Positions 25,823 to 35,260 of a stretch of DNA of 64,000 nucleotides are shown here, piece by piece. Within the stretch, counting starts at the first letter, position 1. The number at the start of each line of letters is the position of its first letter. The notes beneath the pieces are model-generated. The model was not told the origin of the DNA. It searched no databases and saw only the letters and a list, made by a program, of their open reading frames with translations. Origin of the DNA: Lachnospiraceae bacterium (lineage in GTDB: Bacteria > Bacillota > Clostridia > Lachnospirales > Lachnospiraceae); contig JAEERY010000070.1 in NCBI GenBank assembly GCA_016286035.1, forward strand, positions 1 through 64,000, given 5' to 3'. The translations under genes and the position numbers were made by a program.

Positions 25823-26806
25823 CTATAAACTCTTTTGCATCTTTTTTGCATGAAGCTGCCTGACTTTTTTGGGCGCGGTTCCAAGCAGTATTATGTATAA
25901 TTTGTTTTTACCGGTCAACAGATCATTTCCCAAAGCCTTAAATCTGTTTTTTCGCATGTATGATGCGACTTCCATATAAAAGCTATTATCGGGATTCATC
26001 ATGCTTATCGGGATATGAAGCATATAATCGAGGCGCTGTATCATTCCAAATCTGAAAGCTTCATCAGTAAGATCCGGATATTTCTGTTTAACAAGCTCAC
26101 TGACATAATCGGCATTGACCACTATGTCTGAAAACACTCTCGAAAAATCCTCTTTGTCACTTCTTCTGCTGTTGCTGTTCATTCGGTAATAAACATGATA
26201 GCACTGCTTTGGAAGAATGATGAACCTATCGACATCCGAAAGCATGTCAGTAAGGAGCTTAAAGTCCTCATTAAGTTCTCCTTCAGGAAAGCTTCTGTTT
26301 TCAAAAAGCTCCCTTGCACATATCCTTGTGCAAAAAGAACAGTCTCCCCTGTGCATCAGCAATTCTCTTATCATGTCATGTCCAGTCATTACTGTCTCTT
26401 TTTTAGGCGGGATACATACATCAGGTCTTTTGCTGCCATTCTCATTGACTTCGTCTCTCGATATCTGTGCCATCTTGAAACCATAGTATTCAACTGCATT
26501 TGAAAGCAGCTCATACATGTCAGGTTCTATATAATCATCGCTGTCAACAAATCCTATGTACTCTCCCGTCGCATACTTTAGTCCCATATTCCTGGCACTT
26601 GAAGAACCGCCGTTTTCTTTGTGAAAAACCTTGATCCTGGAATCTTTCTTTCCAAGCGAATCACACAAAGCAGCCGTACCATCACTGGATCCGTCATCCA
26701 CCAATATGATCTCCAGATCTTTAAAAGTCTGATTCACTATGCTCATGACGCATCTTTCAAGACAATCTATTATATTGTAAGCAGGTACTATAACCGTTAT
26801 CTTCAT
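25823..26806 (-). CDS. Family 2 glycosyltransferase
   Basis: 327 residues, GT-A fold. The start ITVIVPAYNIIDCLERCVMS, the nucleotide site DDGSSDGT (~37-44) and the metal-binding DSDDY (~88-92) are typical of GT2 capsule enzymes. The C-terminal half is helical without membrane segments. The start overlaps the stop of the GT4 gene upstream by 4 bp, so both are translated together. Donor and acceptor are unknown. Confidence 0.88.
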   Translation of the reverse strand: MKITVIVPAYNIIDCLERCVMSIVNQTFKDLEIILVDDGSSDGTAALCDSLGKKDSRIKVFHKENGGSSSARNMGLKYATGEYIGFVDSDDYIEPDMYELLSNAVEYYGFKMAQISRDEVNENGSKRPDVCIPPKKETVMTGHDMIRELLMHRGDCSFCTRICARELFENRSFPEGELNEDFKLLTDMLSDVDRFIILPKQCYHVYYRMNSNSRRSDKEDFSRVFSDIVVNADYVSELVKQKYPDLTDEAFRFGMIQRLDYMLHIPISMMNPDNSFYMEVASYMRKNRFKALGNDLLTGKNKLYIILLGTAPKKVRQLHAKKMQKSL

Positions 26807-27945
26807 ACAGGCTTTATATCCTCTGCAACGGACATCGGTCCTTCTTTGGGAGGATCGATATTATTATCAATATAATTTTCATAAAATCTTATGAGCTGCT
26901 TTGCGGCATTTGAAGGATTCCACAAAGTTGCTATAGTCTCATATGCATTCTTGCCCAGTTTCTCTATAAGCGGGATGTCATCCATTAATGAGAATACTTT
27001 TCTGTTGAAATCCTCGTAGCTCCCATCATAAAGAAGCCCGTTTACTCCGTCATTTATCAGATAAGGTGCCGCTCCGACCTCACGACATACCACTTCGGCA
27101 AGACCGCTGTTCATGCCTTCATTTACTACAGCTCCCCAACCCTCTAGGTAGTTACTCGTAAAAAGATGGATATGGCACTTATCCATAACATCCCTGACTT
27201 CTTCAGGTTTTATAAATCCGTAGAAGATAACATTGTCTTCCAGTTCTCCTTCTCTGACACTGTTTTTTAAAGCATCCTCCATCGGACCGCTGCCTATCAT
27301 ATGTATCCTGAAGTCATATCCGTTATCTATAAGATCAGCAGCCAGTCTGATCACATATTCAGGATGTTTTAGCTCTATGAACCGTCCCGCCCATATGATC
27401 TCTATGACTTCCTTCGACGGTTTTTTTGTCATATCAGTCTCTCTGAAAGCAGGGAAATATCCAAACTTGAATTTCTTTTTGGGGTATGCGCCTATAAGAT
27501 TAAAATCCGAAGCAACATATGCACCGTTACACAACAGGAACACATTATCCTTATGTCTGAACCTGATATGTTCTTTATATTTTCTTATCAGTCCCCTCGG
27601 AGATACAGCCTTCCACTGTCCTTCCCTGTAGATCCTTTCACTGATACGAAGAGTGAGTTTTCCTTTTTGTATCCTGGGAAGTATGATATCCTCTCTGTCC
27701 TGCCAGCCGACAAGCAACATATCACATTCATCTATAAGCTTTTTGCACTCTTCTTCATCTTTGTATAAAAGCTTAAGATACGGTATTTTGCTTTCATCGA
27801 CAGACCAGCCCATATCTTCCCTTTCTTTTTCCATAGGTTCTGTCTGAATAAAATAAAATCCATCACCCAAAAGCTTTTCCATCTCTTCACAAAACGGAAT
27901 CTGATGATGATTTATGAAATTGCTTATCATCACTACTTTAGGCAT
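26803..27945 (-). CDS. Family 4 glycosyltransferase
   Basis: 380 residues, GT-B fold. It begins VVMISNFINHHQIPFCEEM, common to a group of capsule GT4 enzymes. The C-terminal donor domain holds WAGRFIELKHPEYVIRLA and the EX7E motif EGWGAVVNEGM (~272-282). It overlaps the next GT4 upstream by 13 bp and GT2 downstream by 4 bp, a tightly coupled set. Retaining mechanism expected; sugar unknown. Confidence 0.87.
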   Translation of the reverse strand: MPKVVMISNFINHHQIPFCEEMEKLLGDGFYFIQTEPMEKEREDMGWSVDESKIPYLKLLYKDEEECKKLIDECDMLLVGWQDREDIILPRIQKGKLTLRISERIYREGQWKAVSPRGLIRKYKEHIRFRHKDNVFLLCNGAYVASDFNLIGAYPKKKFKFGYFPAFRETDMTKKPSKEVIEIIWAGRFIELKHPEYVIRLAADLIDNGYDFRIHMIGSGPMEDALKNSVREGELEDNVIFYGFIKPEEVRDVMDKCHIHLFTSNYLEGWGAVVNEGMNSGLAEVVCREVGAAPYLINDGVNGLLYDGSYEDFNRKVFSLMDDIPLIEKLGKNAYETIATLWNPSNAAKQLIRFYENYIDNNIDPPKEGPMSVAEDIKPV

Positions 27946-29216
27946 ATTTCTTTATAGATCTCCATTAGTCTTTCAAAATTTCTGTCAGCATCGTGATCTT
28001 TTCTGGCCCGTATCTTTGCTGCTTCGGACATCCTAAGAGTTTTTTCTCTGTCCGAAAAAACACCGATCACGCACTCTGCGAGCTGTTTCGCATCCCCTTT
28101 ATCGAAAAAAGTGACTTCTTTATCGGTTGCCATTGAAGGTATTCCTCCGACCTTGGCCGCTATCGAAGGTGTTCCCACCAGCATCGCCTCTCCGAGAGAG
28201 TTGGGCGAATTCTCGACATACGAAGTGCATATATATATACTGCTGTTCTCATATCTTTCCAGCATTTCAGCTGCACTGAGTCTTCCCAACACGTTTATCT
28301 TATCTTTAATACCTTTTTCTACAGCCAGATCTCTTAAGTATCTCCCGTAACCGCCTATCTTTATCTTTTCTTTCAGAGTGGTATATCCGGTTATACTGTT
28401 TCCTGCAACTAATATCTTCGTATCGGGATATTTCTTAAGGATCTCGGGCATGGCTTCAATCAGCACATGAAATCCCTTAAGAGGATAATCGGCCTGTGAT
28501 ACGAAAATAATGTTATCACTCAGTCTTTCAGGCTCCCAATTTCCATCATAGAATTCTGTCCGCAGAGTCTCATTCATATGATGATATATAAGGTTAGGAT
28601 TGATCTTAAATGCTTCTTCTTTATCAAACGCTGTTCTTCCCGTTACATGACCCGCATTTTCAAGCGTTTGTTTTTCAAATCCCGCCCTTATTGTAAACTT
28701 TTGCTGTTGTGCTGCTATATTGTCTTTTTTAAGCCAGTCTCTGAATGTTAACGAATCTATGATTTCTTTTGGAAGTCCCCCGCAGTATTCATCAGCACAG
28801 GCTTTCATTACTCCCTGTATACCTACAAGCAGCCTGTCAGGTTTTTTAAAAGCTTTTGCACAGGCTGCGGCATGCGGATATTCTGTCCCGAATATATGGA
28901 TTATATCTGGAACAAAATCCGAGATTATATCCGTAAATGTCTTATCAAGAGTTTTGTCATAGACCCAGGGAGTCTGCGTATGCTCAAGAAAACTGTACAC
29001 TTCGATCTGTCTGTCTTTAACCGATACACAGTCCTTCTTATACGGCGAATCCAGAGAATCTGTCGGGAAACATATCCCGAGGGTAATGTCACCGTTTATA
29101 TCAGCAAGCATTCTTCTTAAAGAGGCATCTATCCAGCCCTCTTTTACCGTGGTTTCCGTATTAAGTTGTTTTGCTATCACCGGTGGGATGACATTACACA
29201 GCCAAAGTATCTTCAT
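27933..29216 (-). CDS. Family 4 glycosyltransferase
   Basis: 427 residues, GT-B. Start ILWLCNVIPPVIAKQL, N-terminal domain with HIFGTEYPHAAA, and C-terminal donor domain with IIFVSQADYPLKGFHVLIEA and ENSPNSLGEAMLVGTPSIAA (~345-364), which corresponds to the EX7E region. It is 40 bp downstream of a GT2 gene and overlaps the next GT4. Donor unknown. Confidence 0.87.
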   Translation of the reverse strand: MKILWLCNVIPPVIAKQLNTETTVKEGWIDASLRRMLADINGDITLGICFPTDSLDSPYKKDCVSVKDRQIEVYSFLEHTQTPWVYDKTLDKTFTDIISDFVPDIIHIFGTEYPHAAACAKAFKKPDRLLVGIQGVMKACADEYCGGLPKEIIDSLTFRDWLKKDNIAAQQQKFTIRAGFEKQTLENAGHVTGRTAFDKEEAFKINPNLIYHHMNETLRTEFYDGNWEPERLSDNIIFVSQADYPLKGFHVLIEAMPEILKKYPDTKILVAGNSITGYTTLKEKIKIGGYGRYLRDLAVEKGIKDKINVLGRLSAAEMLERYENSSIYICTSYVENSPNSLGEAMLVGTPSIAAKVGGIPSMATDKEVTFFDKGDAKQLAECVIGVFSDREKTLRMSEAAKIRARKDHDADRNFERLMEIYKEICLK

Positions 29217-29256
29217 CTTTATACCAACAGGTCATATCCTGTATCCGTTAATTGTA

Positions 29257-30090
29257 TTAAGATCTTCTGTACACAGCACTCTTGATCGAATTGTATACAC
29301 GCGACATCGCAGGACTCTCTGCCATTTTTGTTCTCAGAGGAGCCAATGTGAGCAACATAATAAGTCTGTACTTTACTGCCCTGGCACCCATATACCTGTC
29401 CGTGATCTCTCTGTGCTGAGATGCCGATCTCTTTCTGTTTTCAACCGTCTCGGAATACCCTCCGCCCTCATAATCGGATATGATGACATTAATATGTTCA
29501 CACATAGCCTTTTTCTCATACCAGCTGTACAGGAAGTGTTCATAATCCGCTCTTACAGTATATTTCACATCATATGCCCTGTCTTCAAACAATGACAGAC
29601 TGTAAAAACACACCTGATGACACGGCACATTTCTGAAAAGAGTAAACTCGTTTATCTCAGGAGCAGAGGAAACTGTACTTTTCTGTATCAGATTATACTG
29701 ATCTCCATATATTATATGAGGTCTGTCATATGCCTTTAAATATGATTCGACCGTCTTTAACACATTCTCATCATGAAAGGTGTCTCCGCAGTTTAAAAAC
29801 ATACAATATGTTTTGGCAATATCCTGATCAGCATTTTCAAGAACATATTCGACAGCCTGATTCATACCATCATAAATGCTCTTGTCGTTTTTTCTTATTA
29901 TCGTAACGTTATCGCGTCCCTCAAAATAGCCTTCCTTTTCAAGTCTGTCCAGAGACTCATCTGTAGATCCGCCGTCTTTTATGACCACATCAAAGATTTC
30001 GGCCGTTTGAGAAAATACGCTGTCCAGCGTTTTTTTCAGTCTGTCTCCGGGATTGAGGCTAACGATTATTATACATAAGCATTTCTTCAA
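29257..30090 (-). CDS. Family 2 glycosyltransferase (WcaE-like)
   Basis: 277 residues if translation starts at TTG 30090, which has GGAG 10 nt upstream and gives the usual KKCLCIIIVSLNPGDRL start. ATG 30111 adds seven residues but has no Shine-Dalgarno. GT-A motifs: KDGGSTDESL (~41-50) and the metal site FLNCGDTF (~97-104) resemble colanic-acid-type WcaE enzymes. The start lies inside the end of the EpsG gene, so translation is coupled. Confidence 0.82.
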   Translation of the reverse strand: MKKCLCIIIVSLNPGDRLKKTLDSVFSQTAEIFDVVIKDGGSTDESLDRLEKEGYFEGRDNVTIIRKNDKSIYDGMNQAVEYVLENADQDIAKTYCMFLNCGDTFHDENVLKTVESYLKAYDRPHIIYGDQYNLIQKSTVSSAPEINEFTLFRNVPCHQVCFYSLSLFEDRAYDVKYTVRADYEHFLYSWYEKKAMCEHINVIISDYEGGGYSETVENRKRSASQHREITDRYMGARAVKYRLIMLLTLAPLRTKMAESPAMSRVYNSIKSAVYRRS

Positions 30091-31189
30091 TATTGTTCCA
30101 CTCCAATTCATTAAAAAGCCAGCTTCTGTAAGGTAAGACCGCTATCCCGGATTTGGAAGCCGTAAACAAAAAGTATACAAAATACATTAATGAAAAAGCC
30201 ATGATGGCATAGAAAAGATATCTTTTTTTCTTTTCATCCGAAACATTCTTGTATATACCCGGTATCAGCAGTATCTGAGGTGTGATCATATAGTAGCCAA
30301 AGCGTGATACCATAGGAAGGAATGATCCACCTGTATATATAGCCACAGCAATTATGGTCATCTTAAAGTACAACGTGTTCTGATTGTTTTCCTTTATGCT
30401 GTCCTTATAACAGATCAGACACATAGCCAACACAAATGCACATCTCAAAAGAGCCGGTATGCTTTCCATGATACCTGTATCCTGTGTCAGATATATGGTA
30501 TCACGATAGGACGGATAGAGCCTTAATGCTATATCCATAACAAAATCTTTCATAACATAAATACCGACCGTCACTAATGCTATGATCGCATAAAACCATT
30601 TTTTCCATGGCAGACTGCATATGATAAATAACGGTATGACGATCAGCACAGACTTATGAAACAGTGCCGATATCGCTATGATAAGAACAAATGCAATATA
30701 CTGTTTTTTCAATACATATCTGAGAGAATATAATGTGACAGCAAGCACCAGATAGTATCTTACCGTTGTAAAAGATCTGAAATAGATTCCCAGAGCCATG
30801 AAAAGCATAAAACTCATGGCAAAAGATTCACTTTGATCATAGATCGCTTTAAGAAAAACAAATATTGTAACAAAACCAAAAAAGGCGAATACGAGCAGAT
30901 AATTCTCATATCCAGAAAGCATAAAAAGAAGCTTGACAATAAGATTATAACCAGGTTCGGTTACCGTGATCCCTCCAACATATATCTCATGGGCATTCTG
31001 GACATAGGTTATATAATCGTTTCCGACTTCTATTCTTAAGGCACTTAATAAAAAAAGTATACAAAAAACAGCAGCAATGCTTATCCTGTTAAGCATACGC
31101 TGTCTTGTATTGCCATATATGTATTCGCGATTACGTACAAATAAAGCCACGAATATTGTGATCAGCGCTATCGCTGTATACAGCACCAT
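30059..31189 (-). CDS. EpsG-family polysaccharide polymerase (Wzy-like)
   Basis: 376 residues with about ten transmembrane helices. Family marks are RIEVGNDYITYVQNA after the second helix and the loop YFRSFTTVRYYLVLAV. EpsG/Wzy proteins polymerise undecaprenyl-linked repeat units outside the membrane. This is the only clear polymerase in the locus and implies a repeating polysaccharide. It overlaps the following GT2 by about 32 bp. Confidence 0.85.
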   Translation of the reverse strand: MVLYTAIALITIFVALFVRNREYIYGNTRQRMLNRISIAAVFCILFLLSALRIEVGNDYITYVQNAHEIYVGGITVTEPGYNLIVKLLFMLSGYENYLLVFAFFGFVTIFVFLKAIYDQSESFAMSFMLFMALGIYFRSFTTVRYYLVLAVTLYSLRYVLKKQYIAFVLIIAISALFHKSVLIVIPLFIICSLPWKKWFYAIIALVTVGIYVMKDFVMDIALRLYPSYRDTIYLTQDTGIMESIPALLRCAFVLAMCLICYKDSIKENNQNTLYFKMTIIAVAIYTGGSFLPMVSRFGYYMITPQILLIPGIYKNVSDEKKKRYLFYAIMAFSLMYFVYFLFTASKSGIAVLPYRSWLFNELEWNNIEEMLMYNNR

Positions 31190-31202
31190 TTCTTATCCTC
31201 TT

Positions 31203-32003
31203 TTAAGACGTTTCTGATACTTCCTTCATGCCTTTTTTCATCAGTCTGTAAGCCTGTTTCCAGTCTTTTATCTCCTGCTCCTCATCTGCAAAGAAAACAT
31301 CTTTATGAGCCAGCAGCCATCTCACAGACAAGGGTTTTGCCAGTATTCCGTACAGAGGTCTGTAAAGTGCTCCCCTGTCAAAGAAAAACTTCTCATTATA
31401 TCCGTTAAACCATGTGGACGGTCTTGGTTCTTCCCTTCCGATCGTAACTGGAAGCGCATATATCTTAAAACCATTCTTCACACAGTCCATTATGAACAGA
31501 CTATCCTCACCGCAACTGTACTTTGCACCACCGCCGTAATTTAGATTAAATCTTATACCGGCATTGTGGAGTTTTTCTCTTCTGACAGCAAAGCTGTACG
31601 TAGGATATCTGCCGCAGTTTTTCCATGTAACCCTGTGTTCCTTATCAATGTGATACGTTCTTCTCTCCTCGATCACATCGATGTTGAAAAGAAGCATATC
31701 AGCCCCGGGACGTTTCTCAAACTCCTTAAGGATCGTCTCAGCATATCCGGTCTCATAACGTATGTCCTCATCCGAAAATAAAACTATATCGGAAGTCGCA
31801 CGTTCAAGCGCCTTGTTTCTTGACAGCCCTACTCCTCTTTCAGCATAACTGTAACACCTGATCCTGTGTCCGTTATACTCATACTCACCATAATCGCTTT
31901 CATCACACTGATTAATGATTATCGCATCGGAGTCAAGGTTCATGGTCTGCGCCATAAGATCTGTATTCTGTTGTACACATGAAACCAGAGTCTGTAAATT
32001 CAT
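31203..32003 (-). CDS. GT-A family 2-like glycosyltransferase
   Basis: 266 residues. The protein opens LQTLVSCVQQNTDLM rather than with the usual VSVIIP strand, then has DSDAIIINQCDESD, GVGLSRNKALERA (~77-89) and FSDEDIRYE, which fills the metal-binding DXD role. Such short-start GT2 proteins are common in Clostridia capsule loci. First gene of its unit: a promoter at 32010-32038 puts the start of transcription at or near the A of the ATG, so the mRNA may be leaderless; no Shine-Dalgarno is visible. Confidence 0.8.
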   Translation of the reverse strand: MNLQTLVSCVQQNTDLMAQTMNLDSDAIIINQCDESDYGEYEYNGHRIRCYSYAERGVGLSRNKALERATSDIVLFSDEDIRYETGYAETILKEFEKRPGADMLLFNIDVIEERRTYHIDKEHRVTWKNCGRYPTYSFAVRREKLHNAGIRFNLNYGGGAKYSCGEDSLFIMDCVKNGFKIYALPVTIGREEPRPSTWFNGYNEKFFFDRGALYRPLYGILAKPLSVRWLLAHKDVFFADEEQEIKDWKQAYRLMKKGMKEVSETS

Positions 32004-32009
32004 AAACAG

Positions 32010-32038
32010 ATTTTACTATAAATAACAGTGATTTGCAA
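32010..32038 (-). promoter_or_regulatory. Promoter of the glycosyltransferase-polymerase unit
   Basis: Minus strand: TTGCAA (32033-32038), 17-bp spacer, TAAAAT (32010-32015). The -35 overlaps the T-run of the preceding terminator. Expected start is 32002-32004, coincident with the ATG at 32003. Confidence 0.65.
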
Positions 32039-32072
32039 AAAGAAGGAGACCGTCCATTGAACAGTCTCCTTC
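32037..32072 (-). terminator. Terminator after the 115-aa membrane protein
   Basis: GAAGGAGAC (32042-32050) pairs with GTCTCCTTC (32064-32072); on the minus strand it is followed by TTTTT. It separates the wzz-to-gmd unit from the glycosyltransferase-polymerase unit. Confidence 0.8.
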
Positions 32073-32099
32073 AGATCAGATCTTTCTTTTTGATATGTA

Positions 32100-32447
32100 T
32101 TACTCCATATCGTTCCAATTGCTCTTTATAGCGAAGAACAGGATAACAAGGCTTATGATAGCACTTGCGATACCCTTTACAAGCTGTCCGCTGATAGCAT
32201 TAAGGATGATATTGAGAACTGCTGTAGCTGCTACGATATAGAAACCAACCTTCTTTTTCTTGAAAAGAAGAATTGAAAGACCTACAACCATAGCGATCTC
32301 AGCTATTGTGCAAAGAACCATGATTCCTACGCCGGTTCCTACAGCCATTGTTCCAACAAGTCCCAATGCACAAACGATGATCATAAGTGCATTAACTACA
32401 AGACAGAACCAAAGCCAAAACTTTGCAAACCCTTTCCACTCAAACAT
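32100..32447 (-). CDS. Small four-helix membrane protein, unknown function
   Basis: 115 residues from ATG 32447 (AGGAGG 8 nt upstream; a GTG one codon earlier is possible). Four hydrophobic helices with short loops cover residues 10-108, and the only charged loop is FKKKKVG near residue 63. It resembles many small DUF-type membrane proteins but no family is recognised. It has its own promoter and terminator and so is a single-gene unit inside the polysaccharide locus. Confidence 0.7.
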   Translation of the reverse strand: MFEWKGFAKFWLWFCLVVNALMIIVCALGLVGTMAVGTGVGIMVLCTIAEIAMVVGLSILLFKKKKVGFYIVAATAVLNIILNAISGQLVKGIASAIISLVILFFAIKSNWNDME

Positions 32448-32491
32448 CACTTTCTCCTCCTATTACACTGATATTTTTACACAACATGCAT

Positions 32492-32520
32492 ATTGTAGCA
32501 TATAAAGCTTTTTACCACAA
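32492..32520 (-). promoter_or_regulatory. Promoter of the small membrane protein gene
   Basis: Minus strand: TTGTGG (32515-32520), 17-bp spacer, TACAAT (32492-32497) with extended TGC. Expected start near 32485, leader of about 38 nt. Confidence 0.7.
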
Positions 32521-32551
32521 GATGTTGTTATACACTCATAACCGTAACAAG

Positions 32552-33499
32552 TCATTTCCCATAGTACATATTGAGGAATCTTTCATTGCTGTTATTTAAG
32601 ATTACGCCATACAATTTAATACCCTGTTTCTTTAACATCTCGACTTTATACTGAACTGCCGATGCATGCTCACCCCATGAGACATTAAGGATGACACCGT
32701 CACACTCTTCTATCGATCCTAGTTCTTTTGACACATCAGTAACATCAACCGTCTTTGCATCACCGACAACTTTTTTCCTGTTAGCCTCGGTATCCGGCTT
32801 GAAACGTTCAGTATCGTAACCTAAAAATGTCACACCTGCAAATCTCCTGTTAAAGTCTGCTTCGGTATATATTCTGTCATTCATGCAATAATATACAGCC
32901 CATGCAAACAGACTTATCAGAAATCCTATGACACCTCCCAGCAAAGCTGCGTTAGTTGCAAGTGTATGATCATTGATCTTTACCATATCATCTTCAGACC
33001 ATGGTTCAATCTTCGTTATCTCATCTACGTCTTCAGGAAACATAGGCATCGCAGCCTTGTATGCCTCACTGATCGTTTCAACCTTTTTGTTGTTTTCTCC
33101 GGTAACAACCACGGTAAGAACACGGTAGTCACTCATCATACGGGCCGTAACATATTCTTTTATATCCTGTTTGTTAACGCTTGAACCGGCTACAGATAAT
33201 GCTTTATTAACAATCCTGTCATCAGTAACAAACTGATTCCATGTGTATGCATTGTAGTAATCCATACCATTCGGATGATCGGCTTCATTGAATGTAATAT
33301 AGAAATCCGTGCATTTCTGATATTTTTGCTGGCCATCCGTTATCCCATAATAAATGCTATAGATCAATGCGCCCAGAATCGCACAAAGTGCCGTCACGAT
33401 AAGTATCATCCACGCTTTTCTTATCAAACACAAAAAGAATCGCCTCATATCCATGGATTCACTCATATAATTGTTATCATTTTGGCTGTTTGTAATCAT
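32552..33499 (-). CDS. Wzz-like polysaccharide co-polymerase with degenerate kinase-like tail
   Basis: 315 residues. Two transmembrane helices (~30-52 and ~184-205) flank an extracytoplasmic domain, as in Wzz/YveK chain-length regulators; the loop before the first helix (MDMRRFFLCLIRKAW) fits too. A normal Gram-positive co-polymerase would end soon after the second helix. Here ~110 residues follow, including FLGYDTERFKP and CDGVILNVSWGEHASAVQ...KLYGVILNN (~266-302), which resemble the last strands of a BY-kinase fold. No Walker A, Walker A' or Tyr cluster is present. It lies downstream of gtrB. Confidence 0.75.
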   Translation of the reverse strand: MITNSQNDNNYMSESMDMRRFFLCLIRKAWMILIVTALCAILGALIYSIYYGITDGQQKYQKCTDFYITFNEADHPNGMDYYNAYTWNQFVTDDRIVNKALSVAGSSVNKQDIKEYVTARMMSDYRVLTVVVTGENNKKVETISEAYKAAMPMFPEDVDEITKIEPWSEDDMVKINDHTLATNAALLGGVIGFLISLFAWAVYYCMNDRIYTEADFNRRFAGVTFLGYDTERFKPDTEANRKKVVGDAKTVDVTDVSKELGSIEECDGVILNVSWGEHASAVQYKVEMLKKQGIKLYGVILNNSNERFLNMYYGK

Positions 33500-33523
33500 G
33501 ACTTAATATATCCAAACTCCGAA

Positions 33524-34456
33524 TCACTCTATCTCTTCTTTTACAAAATAAAGCGGTCTCTTTTTAACCTCAAGGTAGGTTTTTGATAAATACTGTCCCA
33601 TGATACCCAGACACAAAAGCTGAACACCGCTGATAAGACTGATTATACAAACCAGTGACGGCCATCCGCTTGTCGGATCTCCGAATATACATGTCCTTAC
33701 GATAATGAATATGATAAGTATAAATGCAAAGAAACAAAAAAGCACACCCATAAGTGAAGCCAAAGAAAGCGGAGCCGTGGTAAAAGCAACGATACCCTCA
33801 AGAGAATACCTGAACAGGCCCCAGAAACTCCATTTGGTCTCTCCTCTGGTTCGTTCGACATTCTCAAACTCAACCCATTTGGTCTCATAACCTACCCAGC
33901 CGAAAATACCTTTACTGAATCTGTTATATTCGCTGAGCGCCAGTATGGCATCTGTAACCTGTCTGGTCATAAGCCTGTAATCCCTGGCACCGTCAACTAT
34001 CTCTGTCTTACTCATCTTATTGATAAGTCTGTAAAATCTTCTTGCAAAGAACGATCTGATAAGAGGTTCTCCCTTTCTTGTAACTCTCCTGGTTGCAACG
34101 GAATCATATCCTTCGTCTATATATCCAAACATCTCAGGCAACAAAGACGGCGGATCCTGCAGATCGGCATCCATCATGACAACATAATCTCCCTTTGCCT
34201 TCTTAAATCCGGCATAGATCGCCGATTCTTTTCCGAAGTTTCTTGAAAAGGATATCAGCTTTACTCTGCTGTCTTTATCATGAAGTTCTTTTACCTTTGA
34301 AACTGTCCCGTCTTTTGAACCGTCATTAACATATATTATCTCTATATCAAGACCACGCTTAGTAAAGAACTCATTGTTCTTCATGAGTTCTTCATAAAAC
34401 GGAAAAATATTCTCTTCTTCGTTGTAACATGGAACGATAACACTCAACAATTCCAT
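33524..34456 (-). CDS. Membrane-associated family 2 glycosyltransferase (GtrB/DPM1-like)
   Basis: 310 residues. The GT-A domain has VIVPCYNEEENIFPF, NDGSKDGT (~45-52) and DADLQDPP (~95-102), the exact form of polyprenyl-phosphate glycosyltransferases. Two C-terminal helices (~225-260 and ~268-290) anchor it. Such enzymes charge undecaprenyl phosphate with a single sugar that is later used outside by a GT-C enzyme. That fits the GT-C-like membrane proteins encoded nearby. Confidence 0.87.
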   Translation of the reverse strand: MELLSVIVPCYNEEENIFPFYEELMKNNEFFTKRGLDIEIIYVNDGSKDGTVSKVKELHDKDSRVKLISFSRNFGKESAIYAGFKKAKGDYVVMMDADLQDPPSLLPEMFGYIDEGYDSVATRRVTRKGEPLIRSFFARRFYRLINKMSKTEIVDGARDYRLMTRQVTDAILALSEYNRFSKGIFGWVGYETKWVEFENVERTRGETKWSFWGLFRYSLEGIVAFTTAPLSLASLMGVLFCFFAFILIIFIIVRTCIFGDPTSGWPSLVCIISLISGVQLLCLGIMGQYLSKTYLEVKKRPLYFVKEEIE

Positions 34457-34489
34457 TTTATATGCTCTGCCTCCGTTAACCCCTTATAA

Positions 34490-35260
34490 CTATCTCATCT
34501 CATAGATAAGATAATTTGGCGTATGAGCCGCCAGTTTATAATTCCCCAATGAATCAGGATAGTCCATAAACGAATCCATGACTATTATATCACATCTGTA
34601 TTCATATGCCGTTTCAGCTATGAAATCCGCATTTTCCTCAGAGTTCTTCATCGCATCAAACAATGTATAGGCCTCTTCATTGTATCCGTCCATTATACCG
34701 GTATCCATATCCGGAGTCCAAAGATCCCTGCCATAGAAAAGCGGTATAAGCTTTCCTCTTGCTGATATCGTGGGTATGAGAGTCTCATCCGCCAGTACCA
34801 TCTGAGGTGATACATCTTCAAGGTAATGAACAATATCAAGTTCCTCTTTTGTCGTTACATTGTTATCATCTACAGAATAATCTGTCACCATTCCGCACAT
34901 ATTGCCACAGATGAACAAAAGAAATACCAGTATTGCCGCTATGATACGTCTTATCCTCGTATCCTTTAGACTGTCCGTCAGTTCAGTGGCCGCAAACGGA
35001 ACGTAAAACAAAACCGGTGTCAGCAACGTTATCGGAGCATATGCAGACAAAGAGGGAAACACCTGCATAAGTATCCACAATACGATAGGATTCATGATAA
35101 CTACAGCTAAGATCAGGATCCCATACAGAACAAACCATTTATTCTTTTCCCTGTTGATATAGTATAACAACACTATACTTACAAGGAATAACAAAAAATA
35201 ACTGCCTGCAAGTTTTGAATCAGAGAAGTACGTCAGCATGATCTCTATTGTTTCTCTCAT
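34490..35260 (-). CDS. Membrane protein with soluble C-terminal domain, likely second half of a split DUF6077-like protein
   Basis: 256 residues: about four hydrophobic helices (19-37, 45-64, 70-95, 108-128), then ~125 mostly soluble residues (ADETLIPTISARGKLIPLFY; RCDIIVMDSFMDYPDS) that should face outside. The start overlaps the stop of the upstream membrane gene (ATGA) and has a very strong GGGAGGAG in the end of that gene. Together the two products (334 + 256 aa) have the size and layout of one DUF6077-type polytopic protein, so they may form a split protein. Function unknown; a GT-C-like role is a guess. Confidence 0.6.
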   Translation of the reverse strand: MRETIEIMLTYFSDSKLAGSYFLLFLVSIVLLYYINREKNKWFVLYGILILAVVIMNPIVLWILMQVFPSLSAYAPITLLTPVLFYVPFAATELTDSLKDTRIRRIIAAILVFLLFICGNMCGMVTDYSVDDNNVTTKEELDIVHYLEDVSPQMVLADETLIPTISARGKLIPLFYGRDLWTPDMDTGIMDGYNEEAYTLFDAMKNSEENADFIAETAYEYRCDIIVMDSFMDYPDSLGNYKLAAHTPNYLIYEMR

